From contig NC_083647.1 in the NCBI RefSeq assembly GCF_963576545.1, positions 4,879,507 through 4,943,506 on the forward strand: a DNA stretch of 64,000 nt, written 5' to 3'. A program made the translations under genes and the position numbers. Below the pieces are notes generated by a model, which worked only from the letters and a program-made list of their open reading frames with translations, was not told where the DNA came from and made no database searches. Shown piece by piece: positions 10,741 to 24,185 of this stretch. This DNA is from Limanda limanda. Lineage: Eukaryota > Chordata > Actinopteri > Pleuronectiformes > Pleuronectidae. Position 1 is the stretch's first letter; each line of letters starts with the position of its first letter.

Positions 10741-13700
10741 TGTCCATATATATTCTATGATCTGGTCTGGTCGCTATGTCAGTGCCAGTTCAGGCCACAA
10801 TTATCGGTCCAAATCAAACTGAGCCTGAACCAAGCCCGACCTGACCCATCCAGCTTTCCGTTTAGTTTTTTTGTCCAAACTGTGAAATAAAAAGTAAAGC
10901 CCAGCCCACGTGACTGAACCCAACTCAAGCATTCAAACTCTACTTTGCGAAAGACATCAATATCATTGTACTTCCTGTGTAATTCGTCTACTCTTGTGGG
11001 ACTGGAACACCCCAAATTAAATAAAAAAATCTCTTCAGTATAGGAAAATTCTCTCTCCCAATATCTACAAAAATACCAGCAAATTCTAGCTTTAAAGCTC
11101 TACATCACTGATAAATGGATGGCAAACCATCCCAACCTCCTCAAGAGCGTTTCTGAGAAGTAGTGTTCTGATGCCAAATAGTTTGTTTAAAGTCTTTGGT
11201 ATACAGCAGGCCCTCCAAATGGTTTTCTTTGCTTTTTACAGACCAGATTGGCACACATCGTTTGGCCTATAGCAGACAACAGTCTGAAGGCACCTCTTTT
11301 GTTGAGAAATTGTAACTGTTCCACTATTTGTCTCTTCAGAAACAGTCTCAAAACTGAAATTGCTAACTTAACTATCTCCATTAACAAATCAGAATATTTT
11401 TACATTCTTATTTTAATTTTTTTTCGGGAAAAGTTATGTTTCCTCAACCGTATAAACCTGTGTTCCCTCCTTGCTTTGTTTTGTTTGGTTAAATTGCAGT
11501 AATACCACTGTGATGGCATGACTAGATATGTTCCATCTCACTCTGTTTCGGATTGGTCTGATATTTGTCGTGCAGGTTAAAAATGGAAAGGAAAATGAAG
11601 CACAGATAAGGTTGACAGGAACCGGGCAGAGGGGGACTTTTTTTTTTTTTAAGGTAAACTCACTGAAACAATTTGTCTGATCTAATTTTACACAGATGAG
11701 TGGAGAGAACACATCGACTCAGCCTTGTTTCATGCTGCTTCCCTCGCATGTGAGTTTCTGTCATGCTAATTTGTCCCTTTCATCCTTCCGTCTGTGACGA
11801 CGTCCAGCTGCAAGTCATTTACATCAGCACTGGCATGCTGGGATGTATGTGCTAATAAGTATTCCACAGGGTGCGAATTTTCAAGTAAAAGTATAATAAT
11901 CAGGAGAAAAAAAATGTCACATTTATGAAAACCAGGGAGAGAGAACTACTTCGAGAAAATTGAAAAATATACTCTGAGGGGGCGATTTATGAAACAGTGT
12001 AAGAGCTGCAGGATACCCACTTCCCCACCCTGCAGCTGAAATACATTGAGGGACCAGAATAAGTAAACCATGCTGTTTCAACAAAAGCTAGAACTCTACA
12101 TTCAAACCAGTCTCAATGTAACTGTCAATCCAAAGTAACACAGCCACAGCAAGAAGGAATTTAAAAAAAGAAAAATGTAAGTGCAATCAATCAATGATTT
12201 AAAAAGATGTTCCGTAGTTAGAAGTTAGAAGAGTTTAACAGTTTTTGGGGAAAGATATCTATTTCCTTTTTTTTTTTTTTAGGTAAGAAGCCCAAGATAA
12301 GTATTTAGGGGGTTAACGATAAAAGATCATCGGGCTGAAATTTATAAAACACAGCAAATGCAATGATTGCCATTTGGTTTCGTTTTATTAGGGGTGGGGT
12401 ATTTGTCCGAACCAATTAGCAGCAAGTGACAGCTAACGTAATCACGTCACCATTACCAGGGAAGCTACAGGAGAGGTAGCTAATAGATCGCTAGCATTTT
12501 CTATATTGATCAAAGAAAAATGTCAATCAAAGAAGAGTTTTTACAGCTGCATCAATCTCAATTAGTTTGGACCATCACAGCCCTGAAAGTAGGAGTTTCA
12601 TTTCCCTTTGTTTTTTCAGAATCTGTGAAAACTATTTACACTATAATACGAATTCAAGCTCAACCATTTAAAAATAAAAATACTGTAGTTTGCCTTGTGG
12701 CTGACCAGACGATTAAATAATTAAAAGTAGACTAGTAATGCGACTACACATAGTAAACGCTTGTAAAATAGCCTAGTGCATGGTGATAAGGTGTTAAAAG
12801 AGGTATAAACAGTGATAACAACAAAATAGTTGTAGACCTCAGTAACAGAAAGGTCAGGCTGCAGCGTCAAAAATTGCACAAAAGGGACTGAAGTCAACCT
12901 ACCATATAGGTAGGGAAAATATATAGGACACAGCTTGTGACCCAAAGTGTCTATATATCTGTCTTCTGTCCATTAGTTTAACAAACAGAACTAACATGTT
13001 CCTTTTTCCACAGCCGGTTGGCTGCTTCTGCTCGGTCACATCTCTGTGATATGTTCATAACATCAAATGAAAACATGCTGCTGACAGATTGTTTTAGATA
13101 GGGTTTCTCAGTGGGGAAACAAGAAGAAAAAAGAAAACAGCACAATTCTTTATGTGCTTCTTTAAGGAAATGTGATTAGAAAGAGTTATGTAAAGCTGAA
13201 TCAATAGGTGAGTCAAGTCATTGTGAAACAACTATGTAATCAGGTTTTCTTTGTATAGGTCTCATGGGTGTCATGTCAATTATGTATTACCTGTCAAGAA
13301 ACATGTGACACAAAGATGTTCATGACCATGTTTATGATTAAAATAGCTGCTTTTATGTTGTTTACAGAGCTTTTGTGCTTGTTTTTATTTTGGTGTGTAT
13401 TGAGTCATAAAAGGCACAGAGAGGACAGAAGACCCAGAGGAACAAATTACCCAGAGCTTCTGTCAGTCCAACTAAAACCTAATAATACTCAGAAATAGAA
13501 ACCGGTAGCTCTGCTTTGGTAAGTGGGTATACGTGCGTGCGCATAGGCACACACACTTTAGTATTAACGATTAAATCTACATTTTTCCCCCAACTTTTCT
13601 CAATGTTTGATTGCAAAGAGGTTCGCCTTCTCACTTTTAATGAATGAATGAATGAATACATTTGTTACTTTGTGTTTCATTATTCGTCATAATAGTTCTA

Positions 13701-15223
13701 AACAGTGGAATATATCAAGACCTTACAGTGTTTACATCAGCTCATGTGGTCCCGCTAAACCTCATCCGGCCTCTATTGTCCTGCTGGTGATTTTAGAGTC
13801 AGGCCATGAGTCTCTGTTCATGCAGGCACTCTGAACAAGGCAGAGCTTTATGCCACTGAAGCAGAATTGTCTTGATGAGTTGGGGCAGGTTTAAAATGCT
13901 GAACAGCTTGGCTGTGCATGGTGGGTGGCTGATGTGACCTGGACCAAGCTATTGAATGTTAAAAGACTTCTCCACTCATTTAGCATCACACTCCTGTAAC
14001 AGTGTTGAGACTCATGTTTAAAAGCAAACAAAATCTGAGATATCATGCTTTTGGGTAGCTTCAGTTGATTAAAAACTGATTACATTTTTTACATTTTCAC
14101 CATAAACTGTTTGGTTGAGTACTTCCATTTAAAAATATTTTCTTCAGACCTTTTCACCTTCCTTTGTATTGCCATTACAACTTTGAAAAACAGTTAGTCA
14201 CCAAAGCGCAATGAATCATGGGATATGCTGGGCTGGGGGAGGAGCCTTAAAATTGGGACAGTCTAGTCCTGCTGTGATGTAATTGGTTTATAAATGCAGC
14301 TTCCAAAGCGTAAGGACCCCAAATTGAGACACAGCTTCTGATGTGTACATTAGGTGGAGTATCTCTCTAACTACAATGTATTGGTGGTGCTCAAGTGGCT
14401 ACTTTGTGGCTTGGTTGTGTGTCAAAAAAACAAAATACAACACCTAATTATGTTCAAGTTGCCCAAGACACTGGTCCATAGTGGAAAGGGACAAAAAGCT
14501 GTACAATACACATAGCAAGAGAGTCAGCATTACAAAAAACATTCAGCTGTTTGAAAAATTGATGGATCAATTTAATGATGGGAGGTAACAGGTTGTTTGT
14601 TACACTTCCTTATTTATGAAGGGTTGGAGTAAAACCCCACAACCTCATGGTTAAAGTGCATTGAAAGCATGTCCAAATCCCCTTATGCTAATTTAGCCGC
14701 GTAAAATAATGTTGATCACTGTTTTAGGTGTAACACTAACGTACGCAATAAACCAGACTCCCATTCCCTTTAAAGGCCAGGTGTGCTTGCAGCTTGATGC
14801 ATAGCTATTTAGCCTACAAGTAGGTTCCTAGGTAGTAAGACCGAACACTTCTCTGCAGATGAAGTGGATCTTCTTGTTTGCGGAGTGAGCACATGAACAG
14901 AACATCTGTCTTTGTAACAAACAAACCAACTCCTTGTGCACCTGCCTGTGTAGGTGCATATTACTAACTTGATAATGTGTCCTTAAAATATCGGTAATAT
15001 TATAGCCAGTGAAATACCTGGGCCCCCAATACTTAATATCACTGACTTCAGAACAGGTTTTTGTTGGTCAAAAGTACAATACTTTTCTGCTGCAATAACA
15101 TCCATCCATGGTAGTGCCAGACCACACCTCATTTTAGTCTCACACACCCACGACCGCTCAGACCGGCACAAGTAAATTTGCCTTTTAAAGAAAGTAAGTG
15201 CTCGAATGGAAAATGACAAATGC
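10741..15223. other. Non-coding stretch
   Basis: About 4.5 kb without a supported gene. I looked for splice-bounded coding blocks, long frames and repeats, and found only short motif-free frames, poly-T runs (11,638-11,650, 12,268-12,280) and a GAAT repeat near 13,640. Confidence 0.55.
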
Positions 15224-15228
15224 GTTGG

Positions 15229-15511
15229 TGTTACGACCCGGCTCAAGGGAAGCAACATAGAGGAGTCAAACAACAACTAATTCATGCAAAAACGACTTTA
15301 TTGTAATTTAAAGTTAACAACAAGCACATATCAGTGGTGGCTGATATGAATGCTGCTGATCCTGGCTGCACAGAGAGAGAGGGGGAGCTGGAAGCTTCTC
15401 AGGCTTTTTAAAGGCCAGTCAGCAGGTACCAGGTAAGGAGGGCAGACGAGGGAAGGTGGAGCTCCAGGTTGGCTGGAAAACATGGCACAGAACAAGTTTA
15501 CGGACAGAACA
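15229..15511 (-). mobile_element. Solo LTR, 283 bp, TSD GTTGG
   Basis: The segment begins TGTTACGACCC and ends GGACAGAACA, with GTTGG immediately outside both ends (15,224-15,228 and 15,512-15,516). TG...CA ends plus a 5-bp duplication mark an LTR. A reverse-strand AATAAAGTCG string and a reverse-strand end GGGTCGTAACA fit a gypsy-type LTR on the minus strand. There is no internal region, so it is a solo LTR. It is not the same family as the LTR at 6,990. Confidence 0.82.
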
Positions 15512-15516
15512 GTTGG

Positions 15517-18500
15517 ACTGAAACTAGCTGCTTGGCGCCATGTGTAAAATGGGAACTAAAGGCTAATTCTTTGCGTAAGTAGGTAAAAAGGTTAATATCT
15601 GTAGCATCGTTTACAGATGTAATTAAATATACTGGGAAGACTTAACAGTAAAGGAGTAAAAATACGATTTTGCAGTGGTCAGTAACTATCCACTTGCATT
15701 GTCCATATTAAATGACTCCCACATTAACTGAGGTTGTCTTGTCAGCTTTTCAGTGGATTTCTGCATCTAAAGATAACAATGTCAGTGGTTCCTTAGTGAA
15801 AGACATGATGACAGAGGCAGAATTATGAAGTGTAATGACCTGTGGTAGAACCCACATCTTAGGTAATGTTCATTATCTATCTACAACTAATTATCTATAA
15901 TGTCTATAATAAACCAATGGAATGTGTGTATTTCAGGGATGGGTGGAGATAGGGCTGTACGCAGTGTAACAGAATACAGCTGATGTTGATAGATTCTAGT
16001 GACAGAAATGATTTGTACTGCAACTAGTGAAACATGCAACAAACTCAGATACACAACAAACTAAACTCACAACAATGCTCACACACACACACATACACGC
16101 TCATCACTGTCTTGTGATGAATACAAAATGACATTTCAATTTAGCTTTTCCTTGTTGTGATGCTGTGGCACTCGCATACCAAATCAGCTCTTTCCTTCAT
16201 TTGCAACCTCGTGTCTCGCTCTTCATCTCCCACAAAATGAAGAAATGCAAATAGAGGCAAGTAATCTACCCTCCCTGTTAAAGGTAGATGATTGTAGTGT
16301 TTCTGCCACTCATCTGTCTAGTTGTGTGTGTACTGTGTGTGTGTGTTTGATGTAATATTTGAAATATCTGTGTGTATGTAGATGTTTCAAATGCTTCAAT
16401 TTGTTCAAACAAGAAACTGAAAGGTCAAAATGTATTTGCATTAAAATGTGTAGGTTGACGGTACATGTCCGAACGTCTGTCTGTCCTTTTTCTTCTGTGT
16501 GTGCGTGTGTATGTGTGTGTGTGACATGTGAGTATCCATGGCCTGCTGGAAATCAGTCCATGCCCGATATTGGCTCCCTTACCAATCAGTGCCTGTTGTT
16601 CGGAGTGAAATGTCAAACCAGTCGGAGCCAACCCTTTAAAGTGAAATGACAGCCAGTCAAAGGCGTTTTGTGTAAAATGGCAGCCAGACGGCTCAGTTGG
16701 ACCAGAAGCCTTTGAATGAGAAATCATATGTCTTCACAGAGGCATGATTCAATCAGTGGATCAGTCATATCAGTCATAACCAGTCCAATCTGACTCTACA
16801 CCCTCATTTAAGTTTCCAAATGATCCATTTCCACACTTCATTATCTATTAACTAAGCAATTTCGAATGGCTGAATGAGTGTGAGTCAATGTGAGACATGT
16901 ACAGTTCATTAGTAAATGACAGAGATAAAAATAACTCATTTCTGACCACTGTAACCAATTCAAACTTTACATGTGTTAACATCGTTTCTCGACTCCAGAT
17001 GGAGAATCTTTCACAAAACTTGAGCAGTGTCTAAACCGTTCTAAGCCTTTGAAATGGAATATGTTGATGCCCTGGAGCTTATTCAGAATTATTCCTCATC
17101 AATAGTGAGTCCTCCTCAAACAGTTCTTCAATATAGTGTCACTTATTGTTGTTTGCTGCTGAGCTTTTTAGAAATAGTCAATGGTGCACGTGAGGTTAGA
17201 AATCTTTGCATTCATCCTTCTTGGTTTATGAATAGATAAACCTAATCATTTTCTTTTTTGGATGTAAATGTTTATATGACTTGATGACTTGGAAGACTGT
17301 TGGCAACACAATACAGGTATCCAATATAATACAGATGAGGCAGAAGATGCTGCCACCGGTGGCTCCCCACAACAGCCAGAGACGAACCTTACTGATTTAA
17401 ACTTCTTTTTTTTCATTAAACGGGCACCAACATTTAATGAAATGGAAATAAACTGAAGGTGTCCAGCAGTTTCTTGCTGGTCGTGGCAGCTCAGCTCTGG
17501 CGTGTTTCCTCCTGTGTCTCTGTGTCTCTCTTCATGTCTTCTCTTGTGTATCTCCCATGTGATTAGATTTAAGATCACAACTAAATGTAGTGTTTTGAAC
17601 ATGAATCTTGATATTAACAAACAAATATCACTTGGCTAGCCTGGCAAGGACACGGCACTCATGATGATCCTTTTATACCTGTCCAACCGGCTTCTTTACT
17701 GTGGCAAAGGATAATCTGTTTTGTACTTTGCACCTTCTCTTCCCTTGGTGGTCCTGACGATGCCTGCGTGGCAACACCAACAGTGTTCCAGAGCATTTCA
17801 GCCAGTGCACAGGAAGATTCTGTTCTGTTAGTATCGGGGGCCCAGGAGATCGCTTTCTTTAATCTGCTACACACATAAATGTCTCTTGTTTTTTGTTGTC
17901 GGACAAGAACAGGAACATTTCAAATCGTGGATCCAGTACTAAAGCTCAGTTTAGTGTGGCCTTTGCCAGCTGCATGCATCTTTATTCAGTCTCAGCTTCT
18001 TTGAGTTATCAGAAGATCCCCAGGGGTTTCCTTGCTGACTGGTGGGAGCTGTGTATGTAGTGGGGCTATGACAGAGAGTGTTGGTTTACTCACATCTAAC
18101 ATAACCCATGTAACCACATTCACTGGCTGCAGGGCCTGGATGAACTATTTTTCTTTTTCACGTTGAGGGAAAGCCGTGCAGCTGTGAAAAGTTACTTGAG
18201 TAAACATCTTACATCTCGCTGATGCTTTTGTTAACAGTATGTGCTTGGGTAGTTTCAACAACTTTAGTTTTTGTGGCAAAGAATGTATTCTTGCGGAACT
18301 TCTAAAGAAAAACCCCAAACAGTAAATACTCCAGAATCAGAATGTGGGTTAATGCCAAGTAGGTGTACACATACAAGGAATTTGCTTTGGTGTGTTAATG
18401 CAAGTATAAAAATAAAAAATGGGAAAATAGGAAACAATATTTAATATAAAAATATAAGTACCAGTGAAATAAGTTGTAAATAAACACTAGAGAATGGATT

Positions 18501-19415
18501 GTGCAAATTCTGTTCTTGGCCACGGGAAGTTGATCACATTTCTGACCCAAGACAGATGCAAAACTGAAAGAATACAAAGATGAGAGGGTTTTGGTGATAA
18601 GAGCCCCTGCTGATGTCTGGTCACAGGTCAATAAAGTTGGCTACGTGGGAAGTTACAGCCATTTTAGATGCATTGTCTGTGACTTTAGCAGGGTCTGGTA
18701 AGGTTCAGTTCCATCACTATGTTATGAAGCAGCTCTTTGACATTTGTCACTGCGTGTCCCTCATGCAAGGCTATAGTCAGGAGGATGTGAGAAGATAAAG
18801 ACCAGTCATCTGCAGGGTGATGGACTCTGTAGCTTGTGAGGTCCATGCTTCACTGGTAAGACCGGGACACTTCAGAGAATCGTTAACCTCTGACTTAACC
18901 TCATTGCACTTTTTAGGCACAGATATTTGAAAGAAAAAAGTCCCTGCTGTTATCGAGTATTGCGGCTTCAAGGTGTGAACCATGTTGTAACAAACCTGTA
19001 ATTTCAACCAGGCCATGTGGACGAAGGTCTTAACAAACAAAATTAGCTATCTATTTTGTGATGTAGTTTGCCTTCTGTGAACGGCTGAGCAGTTTATTCA
19101 ATATCCTATTCAGGGTCTCCTGGTTTTTCTATTGCTTATCTTTTCAACTGTACATTTAACCCTAGATGGTGTTGAGCAAGATTGGCACTTGTATTGGTTA
19201 TTCAAATGCATGACACAGTTCTCATACCGATTTAGTCATGTGTGGGTCCACATTTCCTGGTAATTAAAAAAAATCCAATGCATTTGCATACTTAGGTTTC
19301 AAACGAATTTGACATTTCACAAGTAACTCATAGATCACAACAGAACAGCCCTCAGCTGAATAAAGATTAAGCAACTGAATTATAAAATAATTTTCAAATT
19401 GTGAAAAAAATGTGT
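15517..19415. other. Non-coding stretch
   Basis: No supported gene. The longest open frame (about 17,246-17,620, minus strand, 124 codons) has no recognisable domain and compositionally biased sequence. I regard it as chance. Confidence 0.5.
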
Positions 19416-19419
19416 GTTT

Positions 19420-19620
19420 TCCTGCTGCTGTTGAACCCCCAGCTCCTCCAGTCTACATCCCGAACTGTCCTTGAGCAAGACACAGAACCCTCGGTTGCCC
19501 CTGACGGCTGGGCTGAAATGGTATGAATGCTGTGTGATAGAATGGAAGACTTTTTGTGTGAATGGTTGTGTGAGAGAGTGAATGAAAATCCCCCATACAC
19601 CCAAATCTATTTATATAGAA
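19420..19620 (+). repeat. Dispersed teleost repeat (GAGCAAGACAC type)
   Basis: The strings CTTGAGCAAGACACAGAACCC, TGTGTGAATGG and TTTATATAGAACATTTC in this order match, from memory, a very common teleost interspersed repeat. No second copy is visible here, so confidence is modest. Confidence 0.45.
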
Positions 19621-19779
19621 CATTTCAAATCAACAAAGTGAAAGGAAAGTGGGGGCTAGTCTTATCTGGGGGGGCAGCTCTTTCAAGGGGCCACAAAAGC
19701 AAAGGATCTGTCTCCCCCTCGGTTTCAACCTTGCTTTAGGGACAACAAGAAGTGATTGCACACAAACACACGTCACAGA

Positions 19780-19820
19780 TGGAAACATAACCTCCTTGGT
19801 GAAGGTAATGATGCAAATGA
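19780..19820 (+). repeat. RTE-type LINE 3' tail fragment
   Basis: GAAACATAACCTCCTTGGTG followed by AAGGTAATGAT resembles the conserved extreme 3' end of teleost RTE-like LINE copies, recalled from memory. Only the tail is present, with no coding part. Confidence 0.4.
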
Positions 19821-20239
19821 TTGTGGAAAGCATTTTATAATGATATAGAAAGTCTATTCTGAGCAAATAATTCCCTTAAAAAGGTCTAAATGCTACAAAC
19901 TGGTGTTTGTAATGACTTGATTTGATCTCTGCATCCCTGGTAACACACTATAGACGTACATTGTTTTATTTCTCATTACATTTGTGCTAATAGTGCGGTA
20001 CTTAAACACATTATACCTATAACACACACACACAAATGTGTTGAATATGTGATACCAACAATGACAAGACAGGATCTTAAGACTCTGAATTTAGGAGGTT
20101 GGTCTATGAACCATAAAACGGACAGTCAGCTGTTGGCATGTGTTACTGAAATAAATAAGGCTGATAAGTACAGTAAATTAGATTCTCTCCTTTTCGTCTT
20201 ACAAAACGTTCAAAATCTCACCGCCATCTAGTTGTGTCG

Positions 20240-20375
20240 AAATCGTTTAGCCAGCCGGTCTCTCCCACACTGAGCTACTCAATTAGACGACCAGTCAGCT
20301 GTTAAGCCAGTCACTCAGCCAAAAAGGCTCGCTTCAGATAGTCAGCCAACCACACAGCCAGTCAATTACACACTG
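20240..20375. repeat. Degenerate CAGCCAGTCA-type short repeat
   Basis: Imperfect copies of AGCCAGTCA, CAGTCAGC and related strings recur roughly every 15-30 bases. It is a decayed simple or minisatellite repeat with no coding frame. Confidence 0.5.
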
Positions 20376-20800
20376 AAGCACAGGGCCATCGTGTGTGAGC
20401 AGGTGTGTGTGGTCATAGTGATGCTTTAGATGCCCTGTTTAATTCAGCATGCACAATAAACTCCATGCTTGAGCGACTGCAAAGCCTTGCTCGTCAGATG
20501 AACACATGTGCACAATTTAAAGGCCGTTCATCATGGGCCATTCACGTTTTTTTATGTAAGAGGAAAGGGTCCAAGGTTACGTCGCAGATCTGCTTTGTCT
20601 TGTTGGAGTGACTCTGCTGGCAGCCCTGTGTTTTACATGGGGTGTGATGGAGAGCATCGGAAAAAAGGATACTGTCCATTACCTGATATTTTTCATGATA
20701 GCATTCAATATAACTACAGCCTTCATGTGGTGTCTGGTGTGACTATGGTATTTCCTCCCATAAAAATGGGGCTATGTACTCAACTAAATCACAGCACTCT

Positions 20801-21268
20801 AAGGCCCAATCCCATTTCATCCCTTGGCCATACCCTTTAGCCCTTCCCCTTCATTTTGCGCATTCATATGTAGGGGTAGGCTGTCCCAATAACTGTTGGG
20901 ACACAGGGATAGGGCTCTATACTCCTTTTTTTTCAGACTCTCACTTCATACGGAGGGGGACCCAGAATGCCTTGCGAATCACCAGCAAGCTGGGAGAGGG
21001 ACCCACAAATATAGTTTTTTCTCCATTAATAAGGTAATGATTGTTATACCTTAGTTTTTTCATTGCATTACAATATATTATGGTCACTTTTTTCACAACA
21101 ACCTTAAAAAAAATTGCATGGGCACTAGCGTTAGCATGCTAGCGATTTTTTTTTTGCATGATAATCCTGCATTTTTGCATCAACCACTATGACTTGTGAC
21201 TCCGTTTCAAGAGCAAGATAACCCTTGAAAAAACAAGCGGTTGGGGTACGACCAAGGGATTGGGCCTT
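20801..21268. mobile_element. 468-bp inverted-repeat DNA element, TSD ACTCT
   Basis: The termini AAGGCCCAATCCC (20,801-20,813) and GGGATTGGGCCTT (21,256-21,268) are perfect 13-bp inverted repeats. ACTCT directly abuts both ends (20,796-20,800 and 21,269-21,273). It has no transposase, so it is a non-autonomous element. A 5-bp duplication with these termini does not let me name a superfamily. Confidence 0.82.
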
Positions 21269-22520
21269 ACTCTCTTTTTTACCTCATTAAAGCAAATGAA
21301 TGGTCAACAGAAATGCTAGACTGCTTTTACTTTGGAACAGGTACAGGAAGTGTTGAAAATACTTTTTAAATATTCAACTGATAAAGATTTTTTAAACTGT
21401 TGAAATAAAATGTTACTGTCTATTTTGCAGTAGTGTGGACACTCTAACCTGATAACATCGGCGCACGAAATGAAAAGCAAGAAATTCCGTGATCTAATGT
21501 GGCGCAGGCATAACAAGAAAGAACTTGTGAACTGACCAGCTGATGCTTTTAAACCACCATGCAGTCTCTTCTCTCTTATACACACAGAAACACAGTACAG
21601 GGTGTAACAAGTTGGAATAAGAAGTTGCAGCTATAAAGCTATTCAGCATGTAGAGAACGACGCATGAATTTCACTCAGGCTTAAATGCATTCACCTGACG
21701 TGCCAGGTGTTAATTTGCTGATTTTATTGCTAGAATGAAAAGCAGCAGGGCTCTGTGTCCTGGGGTACAGAATGAAACACCAGTGAGTTCTCATTAGTGC
21801 AGGCAAGGTCCAAATTGGTATTTTATTAAAAACAAGTTACGGGCCATTCAGCATCATTCCCCTGTGTTGTAATGGGGATGGTACATTTTGTGTCACTGTA
21901 GTTATTATTACACTGGCTGTCTGTGGGAAGTCTGAGATGAATTTAAAACAACAGATGCTGTTTCAGCTGCTTTTCCAATCTGAGAACATCATTGAGAGAA
22001 CCACAAATACCACTGATAGCGCAGTTGAATTAAAACAAAGTGATTATCCTGGTAAAACTTTTGTTTAGATTAAAATGTCTTTCAAGAGAGCCTGGCTAAT
22101 GAAAAACACAGGTACAACAATGGATAGAAACCACAGAAAAAGACTCAGAGCTGTTAGACAGGCCTTTCCTGAATAAAGACTGCCATTATAATTACAACGA
22201 CAATGAATTTAACGAAAATGCTAACTTTATGTATTTCAATTACAAAGTTTAGGTAACTCTAATACATAGTTCAATGTAAAGGGTCACATTTAGAGTTCTC
22301 TATTATGCTGAGTTGATGTGTTTAAATCAAATAACTTGAATGTGATTTGATCAAATAAAGTTAAACTTATACATTTTACACAATATTGATATCAACATAT
22401 GTAATAGTGCTAAGAGTTAATTACACTCTAACCCAACAACAGTGTTTTCTACTCGTGATAAAGAACTATAGCTATCAGTACCACCTGCAAAAAATGCTAT
22501 AATACCTTTGAGATGTTATT

Positions 22521-22640
22521 TCAAACATATTTAGTACATATCCAAAATAGTAATGGCCCCATTATAGAACCCTGGGGGACAACCTTGACTATATGGAGAA
22601 AGGAAGAAGAGTTCTTACAAGAGTTTGGGCTGAATGAGCA
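22521..22640 (-). pseudogene. LINE reverse transcriptase scrap
   Basis: On the minus strand this short stretch reads VPQGSIMGPLLF followed by about eight more residues. That closely matches the (G)VPQGS-LGPLLF block of CR1/L2/Rex-type LINE reverse transcriptases. No YADD or endonuclease domain can be followed on either side. It is a small dead fragment. Confidence 0.6.
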
Positions 22641-23934
22641 AACTCTAGGACAAATCAAGACCTGAACAGTATGTTTTGCTGCCCACTGCTTCAGCAATGC
22701 CAATTCACTTTAGAAGCAGCAGTTACAAAGGCTTTTTGTGGAGATAAGATAACAGGTGTTTCGATCATTTTAAAATATAGGACTAGATGGTGACTATACC
22801 TTGTACATTTGAAGGTTGTTTACACAATTTAAGTTGCCAACTACCATTAGATGTGAGTTGTTAGCGGCCTCCAGCAGATGTTCGGCACATAACTTCAGTT
22901 GCACACGTTAGCATCATCAAGTGTTTTGGCCTTGTAATCAATGATACAGGCCGAACCTAAGGGTACTCTGAGTTTAAAAGTAAATCTGACCTTTAGCCTC
23001 AGCGCGTACCATTGTTTCAAAAGGCTTGTTAGGTTGTTCAATTAAAATATTTTTTGAGGAATTCAATGCAACACTAAGTTGACCATTTGCTATTGGTCTC
23101 TGATGGAGATTAAGGGTTAGGGTTGGGGTATCTTCTTTTTAGTCAGATTCCAAGCAAACATTATATCCTGAGGTCATGATTATTTTTTCTTTCACCTGAC
23201 ATCGTAACCTTTTTCTTCGTAGTCCCTGCCACTCTCCCCTCTGTGCCCTCCACTCAAGCAGAAACAGCATGAAGATAACAGAAAAATGAATGTTGCCCTT
23301 TATTTCAGATATCTGGACTGAGGAGGTGACCTGTGCTGCGACAGGTGTTTGAGACACAGAGAGGTGTGGTACAAAGTGGAAAAGAGCCACTTTAAAATGC
23401 GTTTGCACCAGCAATCTGTGACCTACAGGCTGACATTCAAACAGTCTGTACACAAGTGCGGCTCACAGAAAAGAGCAATGTGAAACAGAAAGGTGGGCCA
23501 GTAATTGTTTGACCTTTATGTTGGCAGTCAGGTGGAAACAGTGGACAAAGACAAGCTTACCCTGACTGGGGAAAAGTTAAGTCTGACACTATATGGTGGG
23601 GTAGTGGCTGAAACCCAAAATCCCTTGTGTGTAGCTCTGATTTTGCCTGGCTCAAAGTGTCAGAGCTTTTTTTAGAGGCTTAACTGTTTAACTGCTTACT
23701 ATTTATTTCATATATAGTTCAATATGCCTATATCTAGTACAAGCAGAGTTGAGTTTCTCCACATTTTTAAGACTGGTATGAATATTAAATATCATATTAT
23801 TCAAAAGTGTCAGGGATTCTCACTGTAAATGTAGCTACGATGTTTCATAGGATTTGTATTTTGATTTTCAAAATGCAGTGAATAAGACGGACAGACAAAA
23901 TGAGCGAAATACATTATATGTTTCTGGTTGAAAT

Positions 23935-24185
23935 TTGGGTTTTCTCTGGGTTTTCCAGCGTCCTCCCTCAATCCAAATACATGTTGATTGGGTTTAGGTG
24001 AGTTGGAGACCCTAAATTGACCCTAGAAGTTAATGTGACGGTGAATGGACAGTCTCTGTATGTTGGCCCTGAAATACGTTTAGCGGCCTGTCCATTGGGC
24101 AAAGGTCAGAGCACATCCCGCCCCTCGCTGCAACCCTCAAAATATAGTCTGTAATGATAATGAGCTGATATGAATGGATGGATGG
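23935..24185 (+). repeat. Dispersed teleost repeat, 3' half
   Basis: Strings such as CCTAAATTGACCCTAGAAG, GTGAATGGACAGTCTCTGTA, GTTGGCCCTGAAATACG and the GGATGGATGGAT end follow the order of a well-known abundant teleost repeat, recalled from memory. The tail is shared with 1,005-1,095 and 47,745-47,805 in this window. Confidence 0.55.

Noticed and set aside
17246..17620. 124-codon minus-strand frame
   Set aside because: No domain, low-complexity Ser/Lys/His content, no splice sites or promoter that fit.
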